A DNA stretch of 64,000 nt from Lachnospiraceae bacterium (GCA_017523785.1 JAFWVX010000025.1:73255-137254); one strand, 5' to 3'. Shown: positions 27,001-30,445, counted from the stretch's first letter. Notes: generated by a model not told the origin, from the sequence alone. Translations and numbers: made by a program.

Positions 27001-29631
27001 TCTGTAGGTAGTGTAATGTATTTAGATAATGCAAAAGTAACACTTGATAAACAAATAGTATTTAACAATAACTACAATGCTATATTTAATAATGGTGGTA
27101 CATTTACAACTACAACACTTACAGGTGCTCATGCAACCACTATAGATGATACTACAACTAACGATATAGTATTTGTAAATGGACTTGGTGATTATGTTCT
27201 TTCAGGTAATAACAATGCTACATTTAACTTAGGCGGTGGTGTATTTAAGAATACAGCAAATAATACAACTTATGCATATAAGCTTTCTACACCATCAGGC
27301 ATAAGTGCAAATGGAAAGGTAAACTTCTTATTCAATGGCAATATCGCATTTATTACTGGAAGCAATATGAGAAATATCTATGTAACAAATGCTGCTACTG
27401 AGTCATTTAAGATAGGAACTGCTACAACAGATATGAAGTTAGCATACTATGTTCCATCAAGAGGAACAAAAGTAATAGATGATATTAAATCTGCTAGTGG
27501 ATTTACTGATACATTTACATATAAGGATGTAATAGTAGTTGAAGATCCAAATAGAGACCCAGAGTCACCAACAGAGCCTTGGGCAGCATATACTCAATCT
27601 GTAAACAATGTTGAAAATGTCTATATTGGATATAAGACTTATGAAGTAACTATCCATGCTAATGGTGGTATGTTTAAAGGATTGACAGGCGATTCTCACA
27701 TAATCGTTCCAACAGGAAAGGTTAATCCAACTACTTATTCAATCTTGATACCAAATGGTTATAAGATTAACTACTTGGCTACTCCATCTAGAATTGGTTA
27801 TAAGAAGATTCAATTTAGCACAAAGGCAAGTGCAAGTGAGCCAGGTGCAATAGTAGTAACTAATGATACTACATATAATTATGAGACTCATGGAACCAAT
27901 ATATATGTAAACTGGAACCCTATAACTTATACAATCAAGTTTGACCCTGCTACTACATCAGTTACTGAAACTATGCCAAACATACCAAATGTTCGATTTG
28001 ATCAAGAAATCGAGCTTCCACCAGTGGCATATAGAGTTGAAGCAGCAACATTCTCTAACTGGATTGATAAGTCTGCAATTGACTATACTAAAGAAGACCC
28101 AGAGAAAGCGGAAAGAATAACTAAGAAGTATTTAAATAAAGCTAAAGTTAAAAACTTGAGATGTACAGATGGAGATGTTGTAACACTTTATGCAAATTGG
28201 GAGACAGGACCATTTGATGTAATATTTAATAAGAATACTCCAGTATCTCCTGGTGGATATGTGAATGATGTAACAGGAACTATGGCTAATCAAACTATGC
28301 CAGGTTCAGGAGAGAAAGCACTTAATCGAAATTATTATGGTCTTACTGGATATAGATTTATAGGTTGGTCACTTAAACCACTCACAGCAACTGAGGCTGA
28401 AGCGATTGAGTCAGATAAGACAAAGTATTATGTAGACCAACAGGTTGTAGAGTTAGACCCAGAAGGAAAGACAGAACTTAATCTATATGCAATGTGGGGC
28501 AGAAACAAGATGAAAGTAACTCTTGCTCAAAACGAGACAAGTGGTAATGTAGGAGACCCATATGTAGGACAATTTGACATACTCTACGATCAAAAACTTT
28601 CAGATTTAGCAGCATTTGCTCCAAAGACAAGAGAGAACTATACATTCACTGGTAAGTTTATAACTACCAAGATTCCAGGACCTTATGCAAGAAAAACTTA
28701 CAATGGAACAAATGATTATACAGCTGATTCAGTAAATAGAAATACAGCAAACTTTACATTATATCCACTATGGACAAATAATGAAGTGATGATAACTATG
28801 GTATTAGGTGAAGGATCACTTCCAAGTGGATATACAAATAACCAATTTGTTGGTTACTTAGATGCTCCATATTATTCAGTTGGAACTACAAGTGAACCTA
28901 AGAATGCGGATGGTTCGCTTGTGAAACCACTTCCAGCAACAGTTACAAGAATCTTTAAGAAGTGGTCGACAAATGCAGCAGGAACAGACGAGATTAATGC
29001 GTCAACTATATATACAGATTCTTCTAATAATAAAGTTTATGCAATATTTGATGACACTTACAATGTAACCATAACATATTATGCTAATGGTGGAAAAGGA
29101 ACAATGAAATCAAGAGTTGTTAAAGCAGGAGTTAGAATAACACTTGACGAAATAGGATATTCTAAATCAAGATACTCATTTGATTATTGGTTAGGCTCAG
29201 ATGGAAATAGATACTCAAATAGACAGTCAGTAGTACTATATTCTAACTTACAACTTACTGCTCAGTGGGCAAAAGAGAGCAGTGGCGGCGGAACTAGCGG
29301 AGGCGGAACGAGTGGTGGTGGCGGTAGCGTCGGTGGTACTGGCGGCAAGTTGCCAACATCAGAACCATCAGTAGTTGAAGTGGCGTGGTCATATGATCCA
29401 GCAACTGATACATATGTTGCAGTTGATGTAAGTGGAAACCCAGTCTCTGGATGGCAATATACAAGAGATATAAATAACAGTAAAAATTCATGGCATTACT
29501 TTGACAGTAATGGTACTGCTAAAACAGGATGGATAAATGATGGAACAGGAATTTACTTCTTAGACAATACGGGTAGTATGGTAACAGGCTTAGCAAATAT
29601 TGACGGAGTAGTTCGTGAGTTCAATGAATAA
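1..29631 (+). CDS. Giant modular cell-surface protein, 5' partial
   Basis: The frame is open from the first base, so the start codon and any signal peptide lie upstream. At least 9,876 residues are visible, ending at TAA 29629-29631. Order seen: early divergent modules; two BspA/DUF285-like LRR clusters (about 1084-1545 and 4024-4641); repeated modules with an HxHxxCG motif, a CLNG motif, a DC motif and Asn-rich beta-helix-like repeats (to about 27540); InlB-B/Listeria-Bacteroides-like repeats; a Gly-rich linker; and the first cell-wall-binding repeats. Long modules carry GGAIY/FxxN repeats like Chlamydia Pmp proteins. Such proteins are exported adhesins or surface fibres, and that role is inferred here. 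There is no LPxTG sorting signal; anchoring would rely on the wall-binding repeats, most of which lie beyond the stop. The ligand cannot be read from the sequence. Confidence 0.93.
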   Translation, partial: YVLGREWVEVEFDVSANGSSFKPKSQYIYDKASRAEISAPEGIIDNMYDTEDLTCLGFIGKDATEQIEYVYNTSTYRQDEGAYVNGYRLLNAYNYDTFRINANEAVNRKIVFKSVYGYKSSASEPYKYRTCGTPVTENCKHEGMIGNHAAITSVDEDYLPTLVVSVDSFEKLLTVLPLKSSELNVIDESEMSGYCYPRFWLENDITIPKGFGGIFSEGMTIFLNGHTINYEEDEVAIFDMTNSRKRETRVGKRFYSLFENMSVNSDIVKEEKTNYTYTRLQTGTDFNKNIKYIISGDDVTSYNFNDVYIKRILWTDEKPQNYINGVGVRSAYDVSDEGEGRRYTDFSNVPDTAILAFSPSSNSDEIYLWTKADKVYWPYDTAAYMFYNFGELEYIDFRKMTKTPGVTSMRYMFNNCSKLKSLDLTNLDTSIITNIQQAFYGCAELERIYIDGDLINATTDTNAFTGCVKLQGGQGTKFSAADVGRIYAKVDKTNITEGKEYVEYGNERKGYLTNKNTLIGHRYINIIGANSSTTERGVIKQINATAKPGVVDVNGLNAFYIKNVNFEGFGGSGVDQAVLFNDTSENQNISENNLYIESVKLEDGFVSNNDVFNVKSFFVNDLEMSNIKLFDETASTYKSIFNTKESQEPINFMSNVKLNYTDNSTTSIKSFVETNYTAGPLVRRFIMKNTNITNVNSDDALMALDKFNYKTHDLIGKGKHIFFDGNNKITNNITNNSYELIRTVAGVTLLDENGKLEVKQNTVKINGGTEHYAILSMRAETTIAGMLEVTDNQFDVIAVPATFSSAVYYNTRAERVMFKNGGLKVKDNTINNANVRNRQFNIVYDYSKNDAGVEIDDDSHFEACEGRAIFLTEGGYKFKASESEVYIYTQDLSNEFYELCIMATWSKITVEHFNESASGQIINTFYKDPDHENDKEEVAFREIYKKQQGLIEKVMFGSNFIEIAAILLERLPGEAEETRYNTRIATVSYQMLAEDVYTQIEKPLNIGTYKWNDGTEFHKDLSDGVFWSGPNRNYQVAGTDGYGNYEVYDDNFTNAIATIHYTTGDSNFYTRTFGKRKLERRGIYIYGFETEIHYHAAGLEPGQTDTKEYWLEARNESHFNINTANIYLKKDLTITKKIIYELEGEYSICLNGHKLIFSDVADWVEFDSTKAKLNITNCKDDHTRNGGYITVTDGVTINNNVINADAHSGKIQISNVSFFDITAAKAFININTFGAENKFKSENVLIEDVKINNNDNVGFINFEQNIIDTFANMTDGEKFNQVLRTLAAKDGSIKLEDTTVHGNLNIAKIRWSKMPPTSGTVYDVSETAAGALVTDLTNITDDQILMWWDEGYSTIHLYTNSAFVKLNVSSNKMFANLLALEFVDMSRFDTSNVSTFEQMFANCISLDSIDLSRFNTTNAINLNGMFMNCRNIKDLYLLGFDTSNVTTMQSMFEGCSELTSIDLSTFEVGNTTNLSRMFVGSGKLTSIFVSDKWSYVDDTTLLFEGCRRLTGGNNHKLYDHESEANFNEMLTRKYARIDGSSLGWFTKTTLDDSEPRTFYFDRDSKYSLYNDVVEVQGLIAKNNIAQNKANLLSFHDVKLPYIIDGTFDGNNNMIYVDNATLSFVRTYITRSKGAYYYEFADDSKSSIRFVDSIIKDNALTENYTYADKLYPLDIVLGGVVEYKDNTRNGASENLLVIKDKIRVTAGVDGELLSKNSNVWITTPETETEVFYGWDDKHVEYVNKGTEFDKIFHFDFEDRAEVAVAALPAAGNPTVLYNLTNDILGVGTVNYYQYNTAIRSAGGYSYSDDSVTYYDTESHSVTETWGRFRAHFMDLVRDNIFLETDTVTNQLVYLNNKGSYEVWFTGASNKPAESAFYSKGYYIYETSGYKAVGGKERFYRENEKWYVGYDYTNVSYFIDPDVVKYQGKTVQIDDAYIKRTSEGTLVDVPYSLATIGEFDNDMSYLGFLGRDISVTDKTTFISNWDFEKDKVKGIKYANFSGCFIDPMQNSNFDRVLYSVFTDDKVKVEGRGKASREVISKKTSVVEKILNLENEKVKVATKAVTSGVYEYVDHDGIVARDNYVYVATIPQLYYRYKNASGSLVEYYNTQYILGKDITITETEHDIDVMGKLYGQRLIYMNGYDIYVNDETHNLFDIRNVDVIHPVYKENAISIIGSGDSEIIYASLSNATEFIGYDNENNVVEKVLLSDVTFKGGKHISELIKTTTKLHLRNATVSNLTYTAGKMFNVPATGEIFIEGLDIINNKLTGSSLLTVGNGANFTIATGSHMALENNTVDMNLLEFNGSREFEFAGDLYVRNNTYTGTTKRTIANMNGRAVFVLGNIELIVNNNKHISNENLNPYGFYYNNVYTSALFKQKDGTKFKASDSVVGIYYEENNRLVYSGWNKENIEGFGNGYVSANKTFYAEPALGQNVHVYKTGTVSDCDIYIGDNSVAVEYVYLGEDGDIILATQYVAKNVKTTVERIVNPSTKSTVWYGPSLDDDKALTYYGEDLSDIAVIITSINPARIFGEELVIHSHEKAKDYDNTIATYSNARNAAMISKGYRELYLRRDLHITEDIVRAWSDYEEIDLCLNGNKLIVDKGVSFLDMSNNIKVVITDCKGTGHFELDGALDAGDKNPINVENSTLVLNHIFFNDINRTLVEGKNNSNIIINYSTISNVKASTSIININGANTKLNIYDTVIATNYNLTPIIKLTDVDRATFSNLEVFNNQAKSSALVKVEKVNSLLVDGGEYYDNTSVNSNSVYANEGVILNIDNVNANVTVTNNAKIYRNKSAYGEAGAIYVNAGKLKVENAVFDENIANKGASIYGKEDSILDVKLATFSYSKAEDYEGAAIYSSGKLTLDKVVFEKFNKKGSIVHVTNTASEFKIDDVTFTRNNHEAATGIHNEANIAVSLSTVSFINNDKMGLAINLLNADTSKTTIDNLVLDNNTFNDDAINVQNYKELELNTLTFTNNKILNGSGIKLATDSKLTMIGTASMISNESMTGLIYVSKNAEFITKKTFIAEKNIKHVTNPNSNYAGTIMTIVDELSTVTFTGKTSITNNGNNIYGTVYVGKGKLFVGDTINIDENNYNSSQGYNLVFSRATKSYMMKGMADHKLASGSVISISALTNEAKVFEYWNDTYIDKFNTKPQYVTQEIFRSDKPYNGGLKSAAVYKYGTYEDVELRWGYDYSTVIFKKDATEYVIATQYVANRVITFVDRVVLPEDQVKIETQVWAAPDINNENVETEWYWGKDDTRRYNVRITKNAIVYLASHKHKLCGTLASESCAHYDKASHSVVNFALITAEDDISRNLNQKRWALLNDITITRNYNLLDDSAICLNGHNLYIDEGVDFAVAGNRTLTICDCKVGHAQGAVSESRPMVAGAATDLFRVTQGQLNIYNVRFATISFLSTSNIETIIHLGANGKMYAENVTFENVTFDNNMSENPLIRPVNNRVKATVSQITIKNSKIRNVDSGILNLAVGYAIKYATISLINNTTDKSVLKFSGTGNAGIDVLGIVAKGNTINTSGTEIGGIVYVDNVEVRAENGYELAENKGNYSAVYITGANGKFVTNGSVKAYDNEGKKGSVYYVKDNSFTLPKNADIRGNKAEKGAAIYLDNSTLLVPNESTKSVIEENYADAGTVVYAYDSNIDVENLWTIKNNDGNEGSAIYIENDNKDYGISNIIFDNNKGNEVVHIESGENIELDKLVFTNNKSTNSVLYIEMTDDTKIKDVEFKDNTSDKNLLDTYNSSIKVDKLLFDNNKVNNALINLEASTISNDGKTEFSANEINVAAVTMEGTARSAFMASGSVLYHDNKGSFLKQDADNETRFAGLVEIKDNDNLSNAVIDVSAGKIYLGGKVTIKNNKNTSGDDYNLYVHGTGNAVGNAGSKLATDSSIYIRVENNNDTVFKHWSDAYIASFAEVVSPTVMFGPSDIFHVDNTMDSLGYKLYKSGAYPETELKVGNDFAVITFREEKTAAVVLATQYVAKNLETYVDKVILHDRDIVNQEWIAPSNDDEDETVSWVLYEEKYNVKVSKDTVVYLNNHKHTICGNDVADTTAHHNGEKHTDIVNYVVVKDEEGLLKNLATGKYKYFALATNVEITKTLDLASGSSLCLNGYTLSVKKGVSLFNIANSERITITDCSINSEIGNIARAEDGVDESQMTQHILEVTNGTLDIYNINIDGMKVSNDTALDKQTLLHVTGKGHVNIENVVFKNNEVKDIASLIGVYGKEAKLSLASVSMTDNKIQGSSSALMTVYTESSDGLELVNTTIKQNTADNQIINVVGNNTKIVTDNVEVTENNSIGIMRLIAFEGSRIFDDGLDIHDNNIRGILYATDSNTYAILASYSVTGLKETLLYVGENGQATIKGNTNINGNNIDGNKPVIYVEKNATLYLSDKFNIDNNNTSNASPKNVYVADGGIISSRFWNKENAIASGSIVRISVENAEQEVFKYWNKNYIEEFDNFEAHEVYLHDEIFKLDSEELNAGYAVYKKGTGSEVTLNVGSDFATLVFRTGKEVKDIIATQYVAKNTLTYVDKIMLKGIKDNDQLWGGPDNDDNTKNTNWQMSKGTYNVLATLDTRDVFLLTHMHKTCGLSSSTPCEHFDGANHSKVTFSYVADQDELMKYIEDQQGKPIYVALYQDLILDRQIANLASGSTICLNGHNLIIKKGKNVFMLAQNNTINFCDCGNEVALENPEKGYITESTDSSEMSSNFIVSNGTVNFYGIKIGTISNTRDDYSTFMTVRQTGKVNFIESRFANFNYDHTEVSMFNLPRNGSYNLKFVDTVFEDNIVVADENNDSEVNSLLPFGAYSNLEFENVLFRNNKVTYAVVNVKDTGVLTLSTMSFIDNTITGNVGAALALDGEAKNTGRIYFEGNKGNNGSALVINKDLDVNADIIATGNEATVGGVIYLNADLKGKDKVTITNNKGVNGGAIYVGEKGTMTSDGLVQIIDNKASGLGGAIYITENAEFKLAKNIEIRNNEATDNSSYGGAIYADKNSKLYLSDRATISENKSYNAGAIMLNGATLVVPRDAKRYSIVNNKVNANGNANTLYMLDAKLEVEETFNVLGDNTTENNSSIIYIENTAGKETVISSVSFADLKAVNKLVSAVSDRVAFENVKITNITVNTAAASGLVDVKGREGSRGKFYFKDIDIEENKVTSGQGVITVDRGEAYFGNKVVIKNNKGLSDGTDQNLVANNNTIFYGDNNAPLESDSEIYVGATANENTFFRYWNEFNIASFNDINSYRAAYLPEEIFRIDNAAADETVKIYKKGTYSNVELKLGKNYSTIFFKKKRNDKAVVATQYVAKNIETHVDDVVLDDVPEIIQLWVAPTIADEDVTESWKFDGTRHSVKITSDKLIYLIDHMHTACGHTATDSEAHLDGTKHNNVVMFVNASSEDDFNRSNGKYFSLANDMVITKPIDLDSGSIICLNGYRLQVDKRLEFLTLNSGYEFTFTDCVGTGTITHSSGDAARVDKSMINVQGGNLYLYNVNFSDMTFDDTFDYSIVKASGNSKLYLENVKVHDNTNNSYNSMFNMTDVDTKLYVASVSFVNNIAGGELAAFANVVYGNNNVVISSISVIDNKTNDADTGHSLFAISGKGNIKTSFNEIKGNTAFSLVDIVNGFEGTIEDTFNIKNNRFSQLVYVSGDRNQIKIATFTNLTISNKDSRLFSINRNAGLALLGNTNITKNNINVATSAITVSGRMIIGGHISIYDNHGGLDGSGSVRLNGSHENARIILANGYTIASGSKISISNRNSGDVRMYDFWDKEHVDTFDNHDNNRVVYLPDEIFVLDKETYGEGQRIYKSGKYGNTSLYVGYDYAALLYKRETNPDLVIATQYVAKNVETYMDRVIIDGAKLSDQLWLVPTVENEDESAVLVYYEASRSSIKVAKKDVYDIMLLSHLHTICGNRFADTNAHYDGSMHTYVENFIQVKNENEIIKNSNLGYKYFALATSVEITKTLNLKDGSAICLNGNELRVQRGAKAILINNGENITISDCKVNTRDGKLTTGSERAAGYSSEDKAIEVANGTLNLYNLRIADVDYLNTTKKQDFINAHDDGIVNIENVVIKNNKTDEKKLIAANTAKEMRIATVSVINNTASKAPFIGLEGRGIIISTMSVIGNTMSDNSASVNAFVEFKDADVKVEDSLVVNDNKSDNATIIKLNNSTLVIDKYEAVGNEAKFGAGLYVESNSKFNVIDKATFKENKAELGAAVLLKRANFTISSRSEFTKNIAEAGAAIVAIDESKLIVDGEVVLEENKSEIIKNNYATVSSIVAAINSVVEVKKNSRLVFKNNESVDAIFVGAARTSDDNDLFVGDMTFVDNKAENIINTYGSGVNNTDFDRLVFKNNEARNAFIRMYALNDVKVGKNLVFEGSNKSDKSIFYLNTPYVDIDELSISNVEVGKAAFDIDPVDAYKANVKLNIASISYTNNKGSFLYLNNETAIANIEDYANIRNNEVDSLGVIQVEKGNVSANNKVVVKGNKDASGDDKNVVVKKNAYIEIGRLDTISSDSEIYFSDINEDSEIVRYWNEDRVEAFDDFSNGRAAYLPHEIFKVDNKSYNDGYRVYKKGTYSDVSVMLGKDYEELIFTSDKEHTNVITTQYVAKNVETYVDTVKINGIDLADALWVGPAVYDETKEADWTFMNSARYSVKINETRYATLVSHTHKICGLRATESCTHKDGEVHNVVTFKYVSTLDELIAELNSTKPAYVALRNDLVVYDDIKTPITNVASGSTICLDGHNLIFEHGNTGFRLIKEGVLNFCDCGGAVRTGVAKRGYITEVNNNRSLNESAINIQRDGTINFYNVNIATFSFVNDDYGMSIVSVGRDGKAGFYDVNIQGIDINNVNVNLFTNASLNGELLFDNVTFKNNRVTEANSLLSLANRPSTHDLGIDFGEIRFINNNGGRLVTVEDNTLAKLDKVTFKDNDVSRVISLNVRAKAELGELVVEDNKATKLVEVGIESEINFTKEASIKANTVTENVLALDKDSKVDAVATLSIVANKGANKGTIFVNNTVLKLNDKFIIKDNSSYRGGAIYLQDATLEGDIDKPYVLGGNYVVDQDATNIGKGTEIAVTSVDNVEPIIRNIVISGDKVDARGRKAALIYADVDTMLENVKIYGNDTEEAVIEAKGETDSIVITLNDVLIEKNGVSADGAIKLDNAELEIGGDIIIRKNVATISNVVRDANLILDSNKLVGDALNKISSRSEIYVDVKNAEDTIFKYWNDLMIEGFNSVTDDRAMYGPNEIFRIDNENTLNANKKIYKSGEYGDVLLKLGENYATLRFKEKKTSTVVLATQYVAKNEATYVDYVKLSDRTMDKQIWIAPSLENEKITTTWEMDKARYSVKLSEDALALLEVHTHTICGKTATDSVAHLDGHKHTELISFADVSSLDDILTNTVNKYFVLNNDIVVDRPLDSLASGSVICLNGHNLKLAKGLTALTLAEGRELSFTNCENSAAIVSNTTSVSKTKDQVFDISGNLNIYNIAIKDMAFTSALGQTVLKANDTARVYLENVSINNITNESALPLVDINNAKVYVASVSLANNNNNKELIKITAKPEIEISKISINENTASAIVNLDNADVEFKTSPEMKNNTVSSIIYTNTKSTVSNLKVTGRVDRIMDVDTNAELSLIGKTNISNNNSGGISAIILKGQLKLSDEVIITNNSTNPNVSDVHIVDNGFMTSANGKIATSSRINVAATTVGATIFKYWNSDSFDKFDDPSVLMNNPENIFEVTNANKALGYKVYKRGEYKNVELAFGLDYVPLAFRVGNTIIATQYVANNILTYVDPVRIKGRELDKQVWLAPSSTDETKQVEWTFADGNYSVKLTRANEFVYKVHKHRICGLPSTASCAHFDNVTHADVEWTEVSSMQDFIDNAALPADLRQHYFVLATNCEITDDLDKYLMTNDAICLNGYNLMFDKGFGVSLSAGKLENLTISDCGGVNKVYGSILSINGEDEGSLTYHFVVKNGELRIYNANIEGFTVDQADDRTKIIDAKKDTKVVFDNVTFKNNTYDNAENTTALMKFNSQADVTFYDVTFKDNKVINSGEEDFISSLLSINGSANTKLENVTFIGNEVPLSVLKVEKNATNIGTISFIGNKATGMLGKTGSILTIDNTQLSLKGESVFENNNGSAVALTGRNARLETAKDMQIKDNKAEKGVAFKVENNAILSLSNKMHIVNNIATSGVVYAKGASIVAGPTVNNIDMRNNKGKAGAGLYLDNAKLEITDSLTINGNDGPSLVIDDEDNTNSNVTITKLTIDGAYGDSDGAAIKILANNVTLDDVKVKNANAKGSLVAIYGANTAINKSDIVDNRSTNSTIIIDNANATLNIYGDTNITNNTNGSTGALYIKKGTVSVGDRIKINDNKAFTGNARNVFVTAGGSLFADTAHKISSMSDISVSVENKETEVFRYWNEDRITGFDSAPVFVPENVLKLDKEYEGTNTRLYKSGKYKNVSVMLGDNYATLEFKRTAADAVPIATQYVAKNIETYVDRVAINGIPEAAQNWIAPSVSDPTAKVIWNMFNNRCHIKIDDYALITMGSHEHTLCGNKEVDAVAHVDGSIHDSLVSFVEVKSVDEMLSMAAIKYFALSDDIEVTKALDALPDGSAICLNGNTLKVAKGLQLFNISDKKIYITDCVKDGNATLTHSNTQNSSIAPMFNVSGTAELYLYNVKVDGIVTSAANNQKFVNAAGGKVVMSSTSIVNVTNESADGFITVNNAGLVLDNVKIENINNSKKFITMDTAVTNVNISSVSIINNNNSGYILSAEGSNEVKLGKINIEKNTSTGDGSIINVNGGTVTFTSDKTVVRNNKGVNGAVIQMTTGKIKAEANIEMSDNEATNGAVIYMKGGDIVTETDAQSLTFKNNKAVNGGAIYVDTATFKPNAKMTIVDNEANNGSAIFAKDSTIDMSASNYDVTVKDNIATAGTIYFDNVKGYVTGTHGFTFDGNKAKNGAAYAFANNNTAVTISGIELDGINVDNSNAIYFKDGSAVITIKDSKFANIGSATSVGSVMYLDNAKVTLDKQIVFNNNYNAIFNNGGTFTTTTLTGAHATTIDDTTTNDIVFVNGLGDYVLSGNNNATFNLGGGVFKNTANNTTYAYKLSTPSGISANGKVNFLFNGNIAFITGSNMRNIYVTNAATESFKIGTATTDMKLAYYVPSRGTKVIDDIKSASGFTDTFTYKDVIVVEDPNRDPESPTEPWAAYTQSVNNVENVYIGYKTYEVTIHANGGMFKGLTGDSHIIVPTGKVNPTTYSILIPNGYKINYLATPSRIGYKKIQFSTKASASEPGAIVVTNDTTYNYETHGTNIYVNWNPITYTIKFDPATTSVTETMPNIPNVRFDQEIELPPVAYRVEAATFSNWIDKSAIDYTKEDPEKAERITKKYLNKAKVKNLRCTDGDVVTLYANWETGPFDVIFNKNTPVSPGGYVNDVTGTMANQTMPGSGEKALNRNYYGLTGYRFIGWSLKPLTATEAEAIESDKTKYYVDQQVVELDPEGKTELNLYAMWGRNKMKVTLAQNETSGNVGDPYVGQFDILYDQKLSDLAAFAPKTRENYTFTGKFITTKIPGPYARKTYNGTNDYTADSVNRNTANFTLYPLWTNNEVMITMVLGEGSLPSGYTNNQFVGYLDAPYYSVGTTSEPKNADGSLVKPLPATVTRIFKKWSTNAAGTDEINASTIYTDSSNNKVYAIFDDTYNVTITYYANGGKGTMKSRVVKAGVRITLDEIGYSKSRYSFDYWLGSDGNRYSNRQSVVLYSNLQLTAQWAKESSGGGTSGGGTSGGGGSVGGTGGKLPTSEPSVVEVAWSYDPATDTYVAVDVSGNPVSGWQYTRDINNSKNSWHYFDSNGTAKTGWINDGTGIYFLDNTGSMVTGLANIDGVVREFNE
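1084..1545 (+). repeat. BspA-like LRR / DUF285 cluster 1 in giant protein
   Basis: The translation shows the DUF285 pattern: a YMFNNC motif, then a leucine step with LDTS, then an AFYGC motif, ending in a KGYLTNK-like cap. These repeats are common in surface proteins of gut Firmicutes and Mycoplasma. Only about two repeats are recognisable, inserted between the first module head and its beta-helix. Confidence 0.7.
4024..4641 (+). repeat. BspA-like LRR / DUF285 cluster 2 in giant protein
   Basis: Four to five clear 22-25 residue repeats have the core FDTSNV..MF..C..L..IDLS, for example around 4150-4230 and 4315-4400. They end with a YARIDGSSLGWFT-type cap. This is the better preserved of the two DUF285 clusters. 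It suggests an LRR-like spacer or binding face within the module that starts near 3277. Confidence 0.8.
9820..27540 (+). repeat. Array of nine long modules with alternating length
   Basis: Each module starts at an HxHxxCG motif: 9820, 12133, 13759, 16090, 17701, 19984, 22060, 23500 and 25612. In order come a KYFAL..D..IT motif, a CLNG motif, a (T/S)DC motif, Asn-rich beta-helix repeats, YWN..xI..F, an EIF..D motif, a YKxGxY segment, then ATQYVAKN, TYVD and QxWxAP. ATQYVAKN or a close variant occurs at 7402, 9616, 11944, 13567, 15901, 17503, 19792, 21871, 23311 and 25423. Successive spacings are about 738, 776, 541, 778, 534, 763, 693, 480 and 704 residues. The short modules lack GGAIY-type blocks; the long ones contain them. 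Earlier, more divergent modules start near 391, 3277 and 7600, and one without the motif near 6240. Confidence 0.9.
27634..29277 (+). repeat. InlB B-repeat / Listeria-Bacteroides-like repeats
   Basis: About six tandem domains end in motifs such as IYVNW, LYANW, LYAMW, LYPLW and LTAQW, and begin with beta-strand starts such as VTIHANGG, YTIKF, FDVIFNKN and VTITYYANGG. This is the Flg_new/InlB-B pattern of Firmicute surface proteins. It probably forms a rigid stalk between the beta-helix array and the wall-binding repeats. Confidence 0.85.
29278..29346 (+). other. Gly/Ser-rich linker
   Basis: This segment encodes almost only Gly, Ser and Thr (SSGGGTSGGG-type) and is visibly richer in G and C than its surroundings. 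It separates the InlB-like stalk from the wall-binding repeats. Confidence 0.85.
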
Positions 29632-30387
29632 GGTAAGTTGGTAAGCGATAACTACGGAATCAACCCAGAGCAAGTATCTGCAAGCGGCGGTGCTGAACGA
29701 GGTAACTGGAATTATGACCCAATTAAGAATAATTGGCAGTATATGATAAATGGCGAACCTGCAAAGAATATGTTCTTTGAAAGTAATGTATCAGGAGTAA
29801 GTTGCTGGTATGCAGTAGACGCAGATGGAAATATGCTCACTGGTTTAGTAAAGGCTAATGGATATATCTACTACTTGCAAGAGAATGGAGTTGAAGCAGG
29901 AAAACTCATGGCTAATACTATAGTAAATATTGGTGGAGTATTCTTTGAGACAGACTCAGAAGGTAAGATAGTAGGAGACATATCATTAATCAGCAATATT
30001 GCAAATGTCTATGATATGGATCAAAGTATCGCGGCAAATGCAGGAGTGGCAGCTCAGACAGCAGTAACTAACTTTGCTAACACACAAACAACAGAAGGCT
30101 TTGTAAATGCAGGAAATGGAGTAGTTTATTTCATGGTTCCTGTAACAGATGCAGCAGGAAATGTGAAATATGAGAGAGCAACTGGAATAGTACAAATTGA
30201 CGGCCTATATTACTTCTTTGGAGATGATGGAGTAATGAGAATAGGACTCACTCAAATTAATGGCAAAACTTATTATCTTGCTGAGGACGGCTTGAATAAA
30301 GGAAGTGTATATGTAGGATACATAACTGTAGGAGGAGTAACATACTTCTGTGACCCTGCAGACGGAGGAGCGGCTACTAGAGTTAGC
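29440..30387 (+). repeat. Cell-wall-binding (choline/glucan-binding-like) repeats
   Basis: Repeats have the aromatic-Gly pattern WHYFDSNGTAKTGW, IYFLDNTGSMVTG, WYAVDADGNMLTG, IYYLQENG, LYYFFGDDGVMRIG and TYYLAEDG. About two repeats lie before TAA 29629-29631 and the rest after it in the same frame. The stop falls inside one repeat: residues read VVREFNE, stop, GKLVSD. Such repeats bind choline or secondary wall polymers non-covalently. Confidence 0.8.
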
Positions 30388-30390
30388 TAA
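29632..30390 (+). pseudogene. In-frame continuation of giant surface protein after a stop codon
   Basis: The reading frame is the same as that of the giant gene and is separated from it only by TAA 29629-29631. It continues the interrupted wall-binding repeat (GKLVSD follows the FNE before the stop) and runs about 252 codons to TAA 30388-30390. It has no signal peptide. The only possible start is TTG 29638, with a weak AAGG at 29630-29633, so independent translation looks unlikely. It contains about six wall-binding repeats and an Ala/Asn-rich insertion around 29990-30110. It is most simply the true C-terminus of the giant protein, severed by a nonsense mutation or base-call error, or reached by readthrough. 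Confidence 0.75.
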
Positions 30391-30413
30391 TTATAAATAC
30401 TTAAAAGATATAG

Positions 30414-30445
30414 TGGGCGGATAATATCCGCCCATTTGTAGTTTT
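30414..30445 (+). terminator. Rho-independent terminator after the giant gene
   Basis: Arms TGGGCGGATA (30414-30423) and TATCCGCCCA (30425-30434) are perfect complements and are followed by a T-rich tail. The same GCGGAT..ATCCGC palindrome core recurs at 62582-62595, so this terminator may derive from a dispersed repeat. Confidence 0.8.

Noticed and set aside
9820..27540. CRISPR-like periodicity.
   Set aside because: The repeats are long, diverged and protein-coding; there are no short identical repeats with unique spacers.
29347..29367. KLPTSEP resembling an LPxTG sortase signal in the giant protein.
   Set aside because: There is no Gly after Thr, no hydrophobic segment and no basic tail; it sits before wall-binding repeats.
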